From contig DASUEU010000049.1 of assembly GCA_036274895.1 (NCBI GenBank), positions 124,001 through 188,000 on the forward strand: 64,000 bases of DNA. Reading direction: 5' to 3'. Below the pieces are notes generated by a model. The model was given only the letters and a program-made list of their open reading frames with translations, was not told the origin of the DNA and ran no database searches. Of the stretch, positions 1 through 8,087 are shown in pieces (position 1 is the first letter of the stretch; the number at the start of each line of letters is the position of its first letter). The position numbers and the translations under genes are program-made. Origin of the DNA: CALMKX01 sp036274895. Lineage in GTDB: Bacteria > Acidobacteriota > Thermoanaerobaculia > Multivoradales > SZUA-115.

Positions 1-3000
1 CACCGATCCGGACGATCCCGACAGCGACGACGACGGCCTCGGAGACGGCCTCGAGGTGAGCCTCGGCCTCGACCCCAACGACCCCGCCGACGGCGCCCTC
101 GACCTCGACGGCGACGGCCTCACCAACGCTGCCGAGATCCTCGCCGGCACCGATCCGGCGGTGGCCGACACCGACGCCGACGGCCTCGCCGACGGTCCCG
201 AGGTCAACGCCTTCGGCACCGACCCGCTGGCTGCGGACTCCGACCTCGACGGCCTCGTCGACGGCTCCGAGGTCAATACCTACGGCACCGATCCGGTGCT
301 GGCCGACACCGACGCCGGCGGCCAGAGCGACGGCGACGAGGTGGCCAACGGCAAGAACCCCTTGGACCCGGCCGACGACGGCGTCCTCGTGCCGCGCACC
401 CTGACCGACGGCGCCGGCTTCACCTGGGACCTCCAGTCCACCGGTGGCATCGGGGACGGCACCAACGACGCCTACGACGGCGGCTTCGCCCTGCGCGTCG
501 ACGGCGTGCTCTTCCCCTCGCAGTTCACCGCCAGCTCCGAGCTCGGCGGCCGGGAAACCGGCTTCGGACCCTGGACGCAGAGCGGCCTCCTGGTGCGGCG
601 CAAGGTCTTCGTGCCCACCAACGACGCTTTCGCCCGCTTCCTCGAGATCTTCGAGAACCCGGGCAGCACCGAGATCGAAGCCGAGGTCAAGGTCGAGACC
701 AACCTGGGCAGCGACAGCCTGACCCGGATCTTCGACACCTCGAGCGGCGACAACCTCTGGAGCCTCGCCGACCGCTGGGTGGCCACCGACACCAACACCA
801 GCTCGACCAGCCGGCCCCCCGTGGTCTCGGTCTTCGTCGGCGCCACCGGCGCCCTCAGGCCCAGGGCCGTGTTCTCGAACGTGCCCAGCGACAGCCAGAC
901 CTTCACCTATCGGGTGCGGGTGCCGGCGGGCGGGCGTGTGGCCCTGATGCACTTCGCGGCCCAGGCGGCCAGCCAGACGGCGGCCGAGGCCAAGGCGGAG
1001 CAGTTGGCTCTGCTCGGGGGAGCAGCGCTCACCGGCGTGTCCACCGACGAGCAGGCCGCCATCGCCAACTTCTTCGCCTATCTCGACGCCGACCACGACG
1101 GCGCCACGGCGGAGCAGGAGGCTCTGCTGGGAACCGATCCCAACGTCGCCGACACCGACGGTGACGGCATCCCGGACGGCGTCGAGGCCCGCCTCGGCCT
1201 CGATCCCTTGGACTCCGCCGACGGCGGCGCCGACCTCGACTTCGACGGTCTCAGCAACAGCGCCGAGGCGGCGGCGGGCACCGACCCCGAGCGGCCCGAT
1301 ACCGACGGCGACGGCCTCGCCGACGGCGCCGAGGTGCTCTCTCACGGCAGCGATCCGTTCCGGCCCGACACCGACGGCGACACCCTGACCGACGGCGCCG
1401 AGGTCACCCTCCACGGCACCGACCCGACCGAGGTCGACAGCGACGGCGGCGGCCAGGCCGACGGCGAGGAGGTCAGCCAGAGCCTCGACCCGACCAACCC
1501 CTTCGACGACACCGTGGCCCTGCCGCGCACGCTGGTCGACGGCGGTGGCTACCAGTGGGACCTGCAGAGCAGCGGCACCGTGCTCAACGGCAGCTCGGAC
1601 GCCTGGGACGGCGGCCTCCAGCTGCGAGTGGCGGGCAGCAACCCGATCAGCCAGACGCGGGCAGTGCTCGAGCAGGGCTCCCGCGAGCTGGTCTACGGGC
1701 CGGTGGTGCGCAGCGGGCTGACCGTGCGGCGCAAGGTCTTCGTGCCCACCGACGGCCGCTTCGCCCGCTTCCTCGATCTGTTCGAGAACCCCAGTCTGGC
1801 GCCGATCACGGTACGGATCGAGATCTTCAGCGACCTCGGCTCGGGCACCTCGACCCGGGTCTTGGGCACCAGCAACGGCGATCTGGTGCTCGGCTTCGGC
1901 GACCGCTGGGTGGTCACCGACGACGCGAGCCTCGGCGGCGGCGACCCCGCTGTCATGCAGGTCTTCGGCGGCGAGGTCGCCCGGGTGGCGCCCTTCGCCT
2001 CCTCGCGGGTCAACGACCAGGTCTCGATCCTCTACGACTTGACCGTGCAGCCCGAGAGCCGGGTGGCCCTGCTGCACTTCGCGGCCCAGGACTTCGACGG
2101 CAACGACGCCCTGGCCACGGCGATGAGCCTCTCCCTGTTGCCGCCGGCGGCCCTGGTCGGGCTGGCCCCGGCCGAGGCCCGAGACGTGGTCAACTTCACG
2201 GTCGCCCCGGACACCGACGGCGACGGCCTCTCCGATCCGGACGAGGCCACCGCCGGCACCGATCCCGGAAACCCCGACACCGACGGCGACCTTTTCCCGG
2301 ACGGCTACGAGATCGCCAACGGCCTCAATCCCCTCGACCCGGCCGACGGCCAGCTCGATGCCGACGGCGACGGCCTCTCGGCCGGCGGTGAGCACGTGGC
2401 CGGCACCGATCCGGACGACGCCGACACCGACGACGACGGCTTCACCGACGGCTACGAGGTGGCGAGCGGCCTCGATCCCCTCGACGCCGGCGACGGTAAC
2501 CGTGACGCCGACGGCGACGGACTCTCCGAAAGCCAGGAACTGGCGGCGGGCACCAGCCCGACCAACCCGGACACCGACGGCGACCGCATGCGCGACGGCT
2601 ACGAGGTGCTCTATGGCTTCAACCCCTTGGACGCCGGAGACGCCGGGCTCGACGCCGACGCCGACGGCCTCACCAACCTCGCCGAGCAATCCCGAGGCAC
2701 TCACCCGCGGATCGCGGATTCCGACGGTGACGGGCTCGGCGACGGCGACGAGGTGAGCCGCGGCACCGATCCGCAGGCGGTCGACAGCGACGGTGACGGC
2801 CTGGGCGACGGCACCGAGGTTGCGACGCACGGTACCGATCCCCTCGACGCCGACACCGACGGTGACGGCTTCGACGACGGCTACGAGGTGGTCAACGGCC
2901 TCGATCCGCTCAACCCCGCCGACGGCCAGACGGACGCCGACGGCGACGGCCTGACCGCGCCGGAGGAGCTGGCCCTGGGCACCAACCCGGCCAACCCCGA

Positions 3001-6000
3001 CACCGACGACGATCAGCTCAGCGACGGCGAGGAGGCCCGGGTCGTCCACTCCAACCCGCTCGCCGCCGACACCGACGGCGACTTCGTGTGGGACGGTGAG
3101 GAAGTGGCCAACGGCACCTCGCCGCTGCTGGCCGACACCGACCGCGGCGGCGCCAACGACGGCTTCGAGCTGGCGGAGGGTACCAACCCTCTCGACGCCG
3201 GCGACGACAGCTTCACCCTGCCCCTGCCGTTCAGCCTGACCGACGGTGACGGGAGGCGTTGGACGGTGGAGGGAGGCGGCATCCTGCGTGACGACTTCGG
3301 GTCCGGCGCGCGCGAACGGCTGCGCGTGGGCAGCTTCACCTTCTCGTCGCTCAACGCCCGGCTGCTGCGCGGCGAGCGGACGGTCTCGGTCGGTCCGCAG
3401 ATCATCTTCTCGCCCACCCTGGTCGAGATCCGGCGCAAGATCTTCGTGCCGGCGGGCGACGGCTTCGCCCGCACCCTCGACCTGTTCAGGAACCCGACCA
3501 GCCAGCCGGTGACGGTTCCCGTGGTGCTCGAGTCCGAGCTCGGCAACCGCCTGGTGGTGGTCACGACCTCGGATGGGGACCGGATTCTCGAGACGGCGGA
3601 CGACTTCCTGGTGGCGAACGACGGCCCACCGGCCCTCGGCCTGGTGTGGAGCGACTCGCAGGGTCTGCTGCGGCCGACCTCGGTCACCAGCGCCAACGAC
3701 CTGGTGAGCGTCTCCTTCTCGCTCACCGTGCCGCCGCGCTCGCGGGTGGTCCTGCTGCACTTCGAGACCCTGGGCGGAGACAACGGCACGGCGATCGACC
3801 GCACCGAGACCCTGCGTGACCTCGCGGGTAACGCCCGGGTCGGCCTGACGGCGCGCGAGCTCCAAGAGATCGCCAACTTCTTCACCCAGCCCGACGGCGA
3901 CGGTGACGGGCTCTCGGATGCCGAGGAGATCGCCCTCGGCACCGATCCCGCCAACCCCGACACTGACGGCGACGGTCTCGGCGACGGCTTCGAGGTGGCC
4001 TACGGCTTCGATCCACTGGTCGCCGGTGACGAGGCCCTCGACCCTGACGGCGACGGCCTCGACAACCTGGGTGAGCAGGGCGCCGGCACCCGGCCCGACC
4101 TGGCCGACACCGACGGTGACGGTCTCGATGACGGCGAGGAGTTGGCGGACTTCGGTACCGATCCGCTTGCCGCCGACAGCGACGGCGACGGCCTCGGCGA
4201 CGGTGACGAGGTGGACGTCCACCTGACCGATCCGCTGGTGGCGGACACCGACGCCGGCGGCCGCAGCGACGGCGACGAGGTGCTGCTCGACGGCACCGAC
4301 CCGCTGGTGGCCGGCGACGACGTGCTGCCGATCGCGGTGGGCTCGACGCTCAACGCCGTTTCACCGGTGGTGGCCGCCGATCCCTGGGGCGGCCTGCACC
4401 TGGCCTGGCTCGGTACCGAGGCTACCAACTTCTGCGCCGAGGTCTTCTACGCTCACGTCGGGGGCGACGGCGCCGTGCTGATCGCTCCCACCCAGGTGAC
4501 GACCTCCTGCAGCGGTCCGGCAGGTCCGGCCCTGGACGTCGACCGCCTGGGCTTCGTCCATCTGCTGTGGCAGACCACTTCCCCGCGGGAGGTGGTCTAC
4601 GCCAAGCTCGATCCGTTGGTGGATGATCGCGACGGCACTCCGGCCGACCCGGCGGCGATCGCCGTGGTTGCGCCCGTGGCGGTGTTCAGCACTCAGCTCG
4701 ATGACGACCATCGCGCGACCGTGGCGGGCAGGAGTGACGGCGGCGTTTGGCTGCTGTGGACGGGCCGGCGCTACGAGAGCGAGCTCTCCGTGCAAGAGCT
4801 TCACGTCGCCAGGCTCGACGCGAGCGGCAACGTGGTGACCGGCGACCTCAATCTGGTCAGTCTGCAGGCTGCCTTCGGCGGCGAATCCGATCCCCCGGCC
4901 GCCGGCACCGACGCCGCCGACAACCTCCACTTGACTTGGAGCGACGACAACCAGCTCTCCTACTTCATGTTGGGCAGCAGCGGATCGATCTTCATCAGCC
5001 GGACTCGAGTCGATCTGACAGGCGTCGATACTCAACGCCTCGAGAACCCGAGTCTCGAGGTGCTCGCCGACGGTCGGGTGCGCATCGGCTTCTTCGCCCG
5101 CGACCCCCTCCGGCGGGCCGTGCGGATGACCCTCGACCCGGCCCTCGACCCACAGGACGGTGGACCTGCCAATCTGAGCGCGATCACGGTCGAGAACCGT
5201 GCGACCGTGACCGCCGGCCTGGGTGGACCGATGTCGCGCCCGGCCATGGAGCTGGGCTCCGATCGCACCTGGTACACCTGGTGGGAGCAGACCATCGAAG
5301 GCACTCCGGCCCTGTTCGCGGCGGCCGGCACCACTGCCGGTGTCTCGCTGGTGCCAGCGCAGCAGGTGGTCGCGGAGCCGACCTTCTGTTCCTCTTGCAC
5401 CGGCCGGCCGGTCCCGGTCCAGCTCGGCGGCACGATCTGGGTGCCGTGGTCGGGCTACGACGCGACCAGCGGAGACTCGGTGCTCTACCTGTCGCGGGTC
5501 GATCCCGACCTCGACGGGGACGGCCTCGCCGGCGGCGAGGAGGCACGCCGCGGCACCAACGCAGGCGATGCCGACAGCGACGACGACGGGCTCTCCGACG
5601 GCTTCGAAGTGCGTTGGGGCTTCAACCCCCTGGCGGCCGGGGAGCAGGCCGCCGACGGGGACGCCGACTCGCTCACCAACCTCGGTGAGCAGACCGCCGG
5701 CACCGAACCGGTCCGCGCCGACACCGACGACGACGGCCTGGCCGACGGCGCCGAGGTGGCGGCGGGCACCTTGCCGCTGCGACCCGACTCGGACGGCGAC
5801 GGTCTGACCGACGGCGAGGAGGTGCCGGCCGGCACCAGCCCGACCGATCCGGACAGCGACGACGATGGTCTGCTCGACGGTTTCGAGGTCGAGTACGGCT
5901 TCGACCCCCTGACGCCCGGCGAGCAGACCGCCGACCCGGACACCGATTGGCTGGACAACCTCACCGAGCAGGAGCTCGGCACCAACCCCTTGCTGGAGGA

Positions 6001-6223
6001 CACCGACGGCGACGGCCTCGGCGACGGTCACGAGGAGATGATGGGCAGCGACCCGACCCTCGCGGACACCGACGGCGACGGTCTGGGTGACGGCGAGGAA
6101 GTCAACGACTACGGCACCAATCCCCTGGATACCGACACCGACGACGGCGGTATCGACGACGGCGACGAGGTCGGCAACGGCACCGACCCCCTCGATCCGC
6201 TCGACGACTTCCAGCCGGGGTAG
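1..6223 (+). CDS. Giant thrombospondin type 3 repeat (Ca-binding) surface protein, 5' end outside window
   Basis: The frame is open from base 2 and the residues before the first internal GTG are already repeat sequence (DPDSDDDGLGDGLEV), so the start lies upstream of the window. Over 2,070 residues are visible. Blocks of 13-residue DTDGDGLxDGxEV repeats, the Ca-binding thrombospondin type 3 pattern, occupy about bases 1-390, 1085-1510, 2205-3210, 3885-4320 and 5500-6215. They separate three copies of a roughly 230-residue module (about 390-1085, 1510-2205, 3215-3885). Each module has a DG-rich start, a VRRKxFVPxxDxFAR core and an end like RVALxHFAAQ. A fourth, unrelated region (4320-5500) has repeated VSPVVAADPWGGLHLAWLG-type strands, like a sialidase/BNR propeller. 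Extracellular location and Ca binding are inferred from the family. No C-terminal sorting domain is obvious: the protein ends in repeats. Confidence 0.85.
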   Translation, partial: TDPDDPDSDDDGLGDGLEVSLGLDPNDPADGALDLDGDGLTNAAEILAGTDPAVADTDADGLADGPEVNAFGTDPLAADSDLDGLVDGSEVNTYGTDPVLADTDAGGQSDGDEVANGKNPLDPADDGVLVPRTLTDGAGFTWDLQSTGGIGDGTNDAYDGGFALRVDGVLFPSQFTASSELGGRETGFGPWTQSGLLVRRKVFVPTNDAFARFLEIFENPGSTEIEAEVKVETNLGSDSLTRIFDTSSGDNLWSLADRWVATDTNTSSTSRPPVVSVFVGATGALRPRAVFSNVPSDSQTFTYRVRVPAGGRVALMHFAAQAASQTAAEAKAEQLALLGGAALTGVSTDEQAAIANFFAYLDADHDGATAEQEALLGTDPNVADTDGDGIPDGVEARLGLDPLDSADGGADLDFDGLSNSAEAAAGTDPERPDTDGDGLADGAEVLSHGSDPFRPDTDGDTLTDGAEVTLHGTDPTEVDSDGGGQADGEEVSQSLDPTNPFDDTVALPRTLVDGGGYQWDLQSSGTVLNGSSDAWDGGLQLRVAGSNPISQTRAVLEQGSRELVYGPVVRSGLTVRRKVFVPTDGRFARFLDLFENPSLAPITVRIEIFSDLGSGTSTRVLGTSNGDLVLGFGDRWVVTDDASLGGGDPAVMQVFGGEVARVAPFASSRVNDQVSILYDLTVQPESRVALLHFAAQDFDGNDALATAMSLSLLPPAALVGLAPAEARDVVNFTVAPDTDGDGLSDPDEATAGTDPGNPDTDGDLFPDGYEIANGLNPLDPADGQLDADGDGLSAGGEHVAGTDPDDADTDDDGFTDGYEVASGLDPLDAGDGNRDADGDGLSESQELAAGTSPTNPDTDGDRMRDGYEVLYGFNPLDAGDAGLDADADGLTNLAEQSRGTHPRIADSDGDGLGDGDEVSRGTDPQAVDSDGDGLGDGTEVATHGTDPLDADTDGDGFDDGYEVVNGLDPLNPADGQTDADGDGLTAPEELALGTNPANPDTDDDQLSDGEEARVVHSNPLAADTDGDFVWDGEEVANGTSPLLADTDRGGANDGFELAEGTNPLDAGDDSFTLPLPFSLTDGDGRRWTVEGGGILRDDFGSGARERLRVGSFTFSSLNARLLRGERTVSVGPQIIFSPTLVEIRRKIFVPAGDGFARTLDLFRNPTSQPVTVPVVLESELGNRLVVVTTSDGDRILETADDFLVANDGPPALGLVWSDSQGLLRPTSVTSANDLVSVSFSLTVPPRSRVVLLHFETLGGDNGTAIDRTETLRDLAGNARVGLTARELQEIANFFTQPDGDGDGLSDAEEIALGTDPANPDTDGDGLGDGFEVAYGFDPLVAGDEALDPDGDGLDNLGEQGAGTRPDLADTDGDGLDDGEELADFGTDPLAADSDGDGLGDGDEVDVHLTDPLVADTDAGGRSDGDEVLLDGTDPLVAGDDVLPIAVGSTLNAVSPVVAADPWGGLHLAWLGTEATNFCAEVFYAHVGGDGAVLIAPTQVTTSCSGPAGPALDVDRLGFVHLLWQTTSPREVVYAKLDPLVDDRDGTPADPAAIAVVAPVAVFSTQLDDDHRATVAGRSDGGVWLLWTGRRYESELSVQELHVARLDASGNVVTGDLNLVSLQAAFGGESDPPAAGTDAADNLHLTWSDDNQLSYFMLGSSGSIFISRTRVDLTGVDTQRLENPSLEVLADGRVRIGFFARDPLRRAVRMTLDPALDPQDGGPANLSAITVENRATVTAGLGGPMSRPAMELGSDRTWYTWWEQTIEGTPALFAAAGTTAGVSLVPAQQVVAEPTFCSSCTGRPVPVQLGGTIWVPWSGYDATSGDSVLYLSRVDPDLDGDGLAGGEEARRGTNAGDADSDDDGLSDGFEVRWGFNPLAAGEQAADGDADSLTNLGEQTAGTEPVRADTDDDGLADGAEVAAGTLPLRPDSDGDGLTDGEEVPAGTSPTDPDSDDDGLLDGFEVEYGFDPLTPGEQTADPDTDWLDNLTEQELGTNPLLEDTDGDGLGDGHEEMMGSDPTLADTDGDGLGDGEEVNDYGTNPLDTDTDDGGIDDGDEVGNGTDPLDPLDDFQPG

Positions 6224-6246
6224 GGGCGCGGAGACCGCGCCCCTAC
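6220..6246. repeat. 27-bp perfect palindrome overlapping the stop codon
   Basis: The arms GTAGGGGCGCGG and CCGCGCCCCTAC pair perfectly over 12 bp around an AGA loop. The TAG stop of the giant repeat gene lies inside the left arm. There is no T-tract, so it is not a classic terminator. It shares the GTAGGGGC...GCCCCTAC ends with the hairpins at 6645-6765 and probably belongs to the same dispersed palindrome family. Confidence 0.8.
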
Positions 6247-6313
6247 CGGGGTGACATCGGGACCTGGGCGGCCGCCGTGGCATAGAATCCCGGGCCTCTC
6301 CGGAGGCCCGACC

Positions 6314-6643
6314 ATGCCCCTCGAAGACCCTTCCGTCATCGACATCATCGCCCGCCCGGCGCCCGGCAAGGTGGCGCTGGTGATCACCGATGCCGGCATC
6401 ACCACCGACCCGGACCAGCGCTACCGCAAGCTGATCGAAAAAGCCGCCACCTACCTCGAGTACGCCTTCGGCCCCGACTTCCGCAAAGACTTCCCGGAGC
6501 TCGCCCCCGCCGACGCCTCGATCCTGGTGCTCTGTCGCCTCCCGCCCACCCCCCCGATGCAGGCCCTCGACCGGGTCACCCTGGCCGCGGACCCCACCAA
6601 GGGCCTCGGCGTGACCTTCCAGCTGTTCCCCGGGTCAGGGTGA
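6314..6643 (+). CDS. Small DUF6572-like protein
   Basis: 109 residues. I chose the ATG at 6314 because the sequence from there (MPLEDPSVIDIIARPAPGK) resembles the start of DUF6572 proteins, where ED-x-x-VID is followed by a V-x-L-x-I-x-D strand, and because a GGAGG lies just upstream. That GGAGG sits in the 3' arm of a small hairpin (GGGCCTC-tccg-GAGGCCC), which could limit translation. The body contains YRKLIEKAATYLEYAFG and a hydrophobic ILVLCRL strand, consistent with a small cytoplasmic alpha/beta protein. Its function is unknown and it is not clearly linked to the genes on either side. Family assignment is from memory of the pattern and is moderate. Confidence 0.6.
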   Translation: MPLEDPSVIDIIARPAPGKVALVITDAGITTDPDQRYRKLIEKAATYLEYAFGPDFRKDFPELAPADASILVLCRLPPTPPMQALDRVTLAADPTKGLGVTFQLFPGSG

Positions 6644-6644
6644 G

Positions 6645-6765
6645 GGGGGGCAGGCACGAGGGCCTGCCCCTACGGATTTTCGCACCGGGTGAGAGGGCAG
6701 GCACGGGGGCCTGCCCCTACGGATTTCACACCGGCTGAGGTAGGGGCGGCCCCCCGTGGCCGCCC
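6645..6765. repeat. Cluster of three GC-rich palindromes between convergent genes
   Basis: Two near-identical units (about 6645-6674 and 6694-6721) contain GGGCAGGCAC...GGGCCTGCCC hairpins followed by CTACGGATTT. A third unit (about 6740-6765) is a GGGGCGGCC...GGCCGCCC hairpin. They lie between the DUF6572-like gene and the oppositely oriented Fe-S/FAD reductase gene, overlapping the 3' end of the latter. They resemble the palindrome at 6220. They may serve as a bidirectional transcription end, but this kind of short hairpin is also widely dispersed as REP-like DNA. Confidence 0.65.
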
Positions 6766-8087
6766 TCCGGGGCTTCGTCCCCGAACGCCACGCCGGCCCG
6801 CTTGAGCAGGGGGAAGGGCGGCTCGCCGCCGATCTGCACGATCACGTAGTCGTTGGCCAGGGCCAGCTCGCCCTCGGCCGTGGCCAGGCGCACCCGGTCC
6901 GGCAGCACCTCGAGCACCTCCGAGCCCAGCAGGGCCGTCAGCCGTTTGCGGCGCAGCTGGGCCTCCAGCAGCTCGAGGTTCTTGCGCTTCAGGCGGCCGA
7001 AGGCATCCCGGCGATAGGACAGGGTCACCTCGCAGCCGCTCTGGCGGGACAGGCCCACAGCCGCCTCGACGGCGCTGTCGCCCCCGCCCACCACCAGGAT
7101 GCGCCGGCCGCGGTACTCCTCGGCATCCCGCACCTGGTACATCACCTTGGGCAGCTCCTCGCCGGGCACCCCCAGCTTGCGCGGCGAGCCTCGGCGGCCG
7201 AGGGCGAGCACTACGTAGCGGGAGCGCACCATGTCCCGCGGCGTGCGCAGGTGGAAGGCGCCGTCGGCGCGGATCACCTCGAGCACCGGCTCGCCGAAGC
7301 GCAGCGCCAGGCGGTGACGCTCCACCAGCCCCCCGAACAGCGCCAGCAGCTCTTCCTTGCTGTACTCGTCTTTCTCCAGCAGGCCGTAGAGGGGCAGCTC
7401 TACCGGTTGGGTGTGGGTGAGCTTGCGGCGGGGGTAGTTGTAGATGGTGCCGCCGAGGTCGGGCTGCTGCTCGAGCACGGCATAGGACAGGCGGTTTTCG
7501 GTCGCGGTCAAGGCCGCGGCCAGGCCCGCCGGCCCCGCGCCGACGATCGCCACGTCGAGCACGCCCCGTTCCCCGCCGTCGCGGCGGCCGGCCTCCTCGG
7601 CGATCCAGCGCACCGTGTCCCGGCCCTGGCGCACGGCGTTGGCCACCAGGGCCAGGCCCCCTAGCTCGCCGGCCACGTAGAGCCCGGGCACGGTGGTCTG
7701 GTTGCGCTCGTCCAGGCGGGGCACGTCGGCGGCCCCCTTGACCCGGCCCACGGCGAGCTCGATCGCCCCCACCGGGCAGGCCTTCTCGCACTGGCCAATG
7801 CCCACGCAGCGGGCGCCGTTGACCACCATGGCGAGGCCGCCGACCAGGCCCAGCACGTCCCCCTCCGGACAGGCCCGCACGCAGGCGCCGCAGCCGATGC
7901 AGACCTTGGGGTCGATGTAGGGGTAACGGCCCCGGGGCTGGTCGGTGCCCAGCTCGCGGGACCTGGCCGCTTGCTCGACGGCGTTGTGCTCGCGGCGCTT
8001 CAGGATCACCAGGTAGCCGGCGACGATGCCCGCCGCCACCAGCAGGGCCAGGGTCCAGATCAGCGCCGAGCTGTCGAGCCAGCTCAC
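6726..8087 (-). CDS. Membrane-anchored ferredoxin/FAD-NAD(P) oxidoreductase
   Basis: 453 residues from the GTG at 8087, whose GTGA overlaps the stop of the 20-haem cytochrome gene. A membrane segment (WTLALLVAAGIVAGYLVIL, about residues 9-27) is followed by a two-cluster ferredoxin domain (CIGCGACVRACP, then CVGIGQCEKACP). Next comes a thioredoxin-reductase-like domain with an FAD site (IVGAGPAG) and a second Rossmann motif (VVGGGDSAVEAA). The second ferredoxin motif lacks its second cysteine (Ile instead), so one cluster may be 3Fe-4S or atypically ligated. The CxxC redox pair of true thioredoxin reductases is not seen at the usual place. As the last gene of a cytochrome operon it probably passes electrons between NAD(P)H or ferredoxin and the membrane cytochromes; direction and donor are inference. 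Confidence 0.8.
   Translation of the reverse strand: MSWLDSSALIWTLALLVAAGIVAGYLVILKRREHNAVEQAARSRELGTDQPRGRYPYIDPKVCIGCGACVRACPEGDVLGLVGGLAMVVNGARCVGIGQCEKACPVGAIELAVGRVKGAADVPRLDERNQTTVPGLYVAGELGGLALVANAVRQGRDTVRWIAEEAGRRDGGERGVLDVAIVGAGPAGLAAALTATENRLSYAVLEQQPDLGGTIYNYPRRKLTHTQPVELPLYGLLEKDEYSKEELLALFGGLVERHRLALRFGEPVLEVIRADGAFHLRTPRDMVRSRYVVLALGRRGSPRKLGVPGEELPKVMYQVRDAEEYRGRRILVVGGGDSAVEAAVGLSRQSGCEVTLSYRRDAFGRLKRKNLELLEAQLRRKRLTALLGSEVLEVLPDRVRLATAEGELALANDYVIVQIGGEPPFPLLKRAGVAFGDEAPEGGHGGPPLPQPV

Noticed and set aside
4361..6283. A 640-residue open frame on the minus strand opposite the giant repeat gene
   Set aside because: It mirrors the GC-rich Asp/Gly repeat codons; the composition is low-complexity Val/Gly/Ala and no domain is visible. 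The plus-strand frame has clear repeats.
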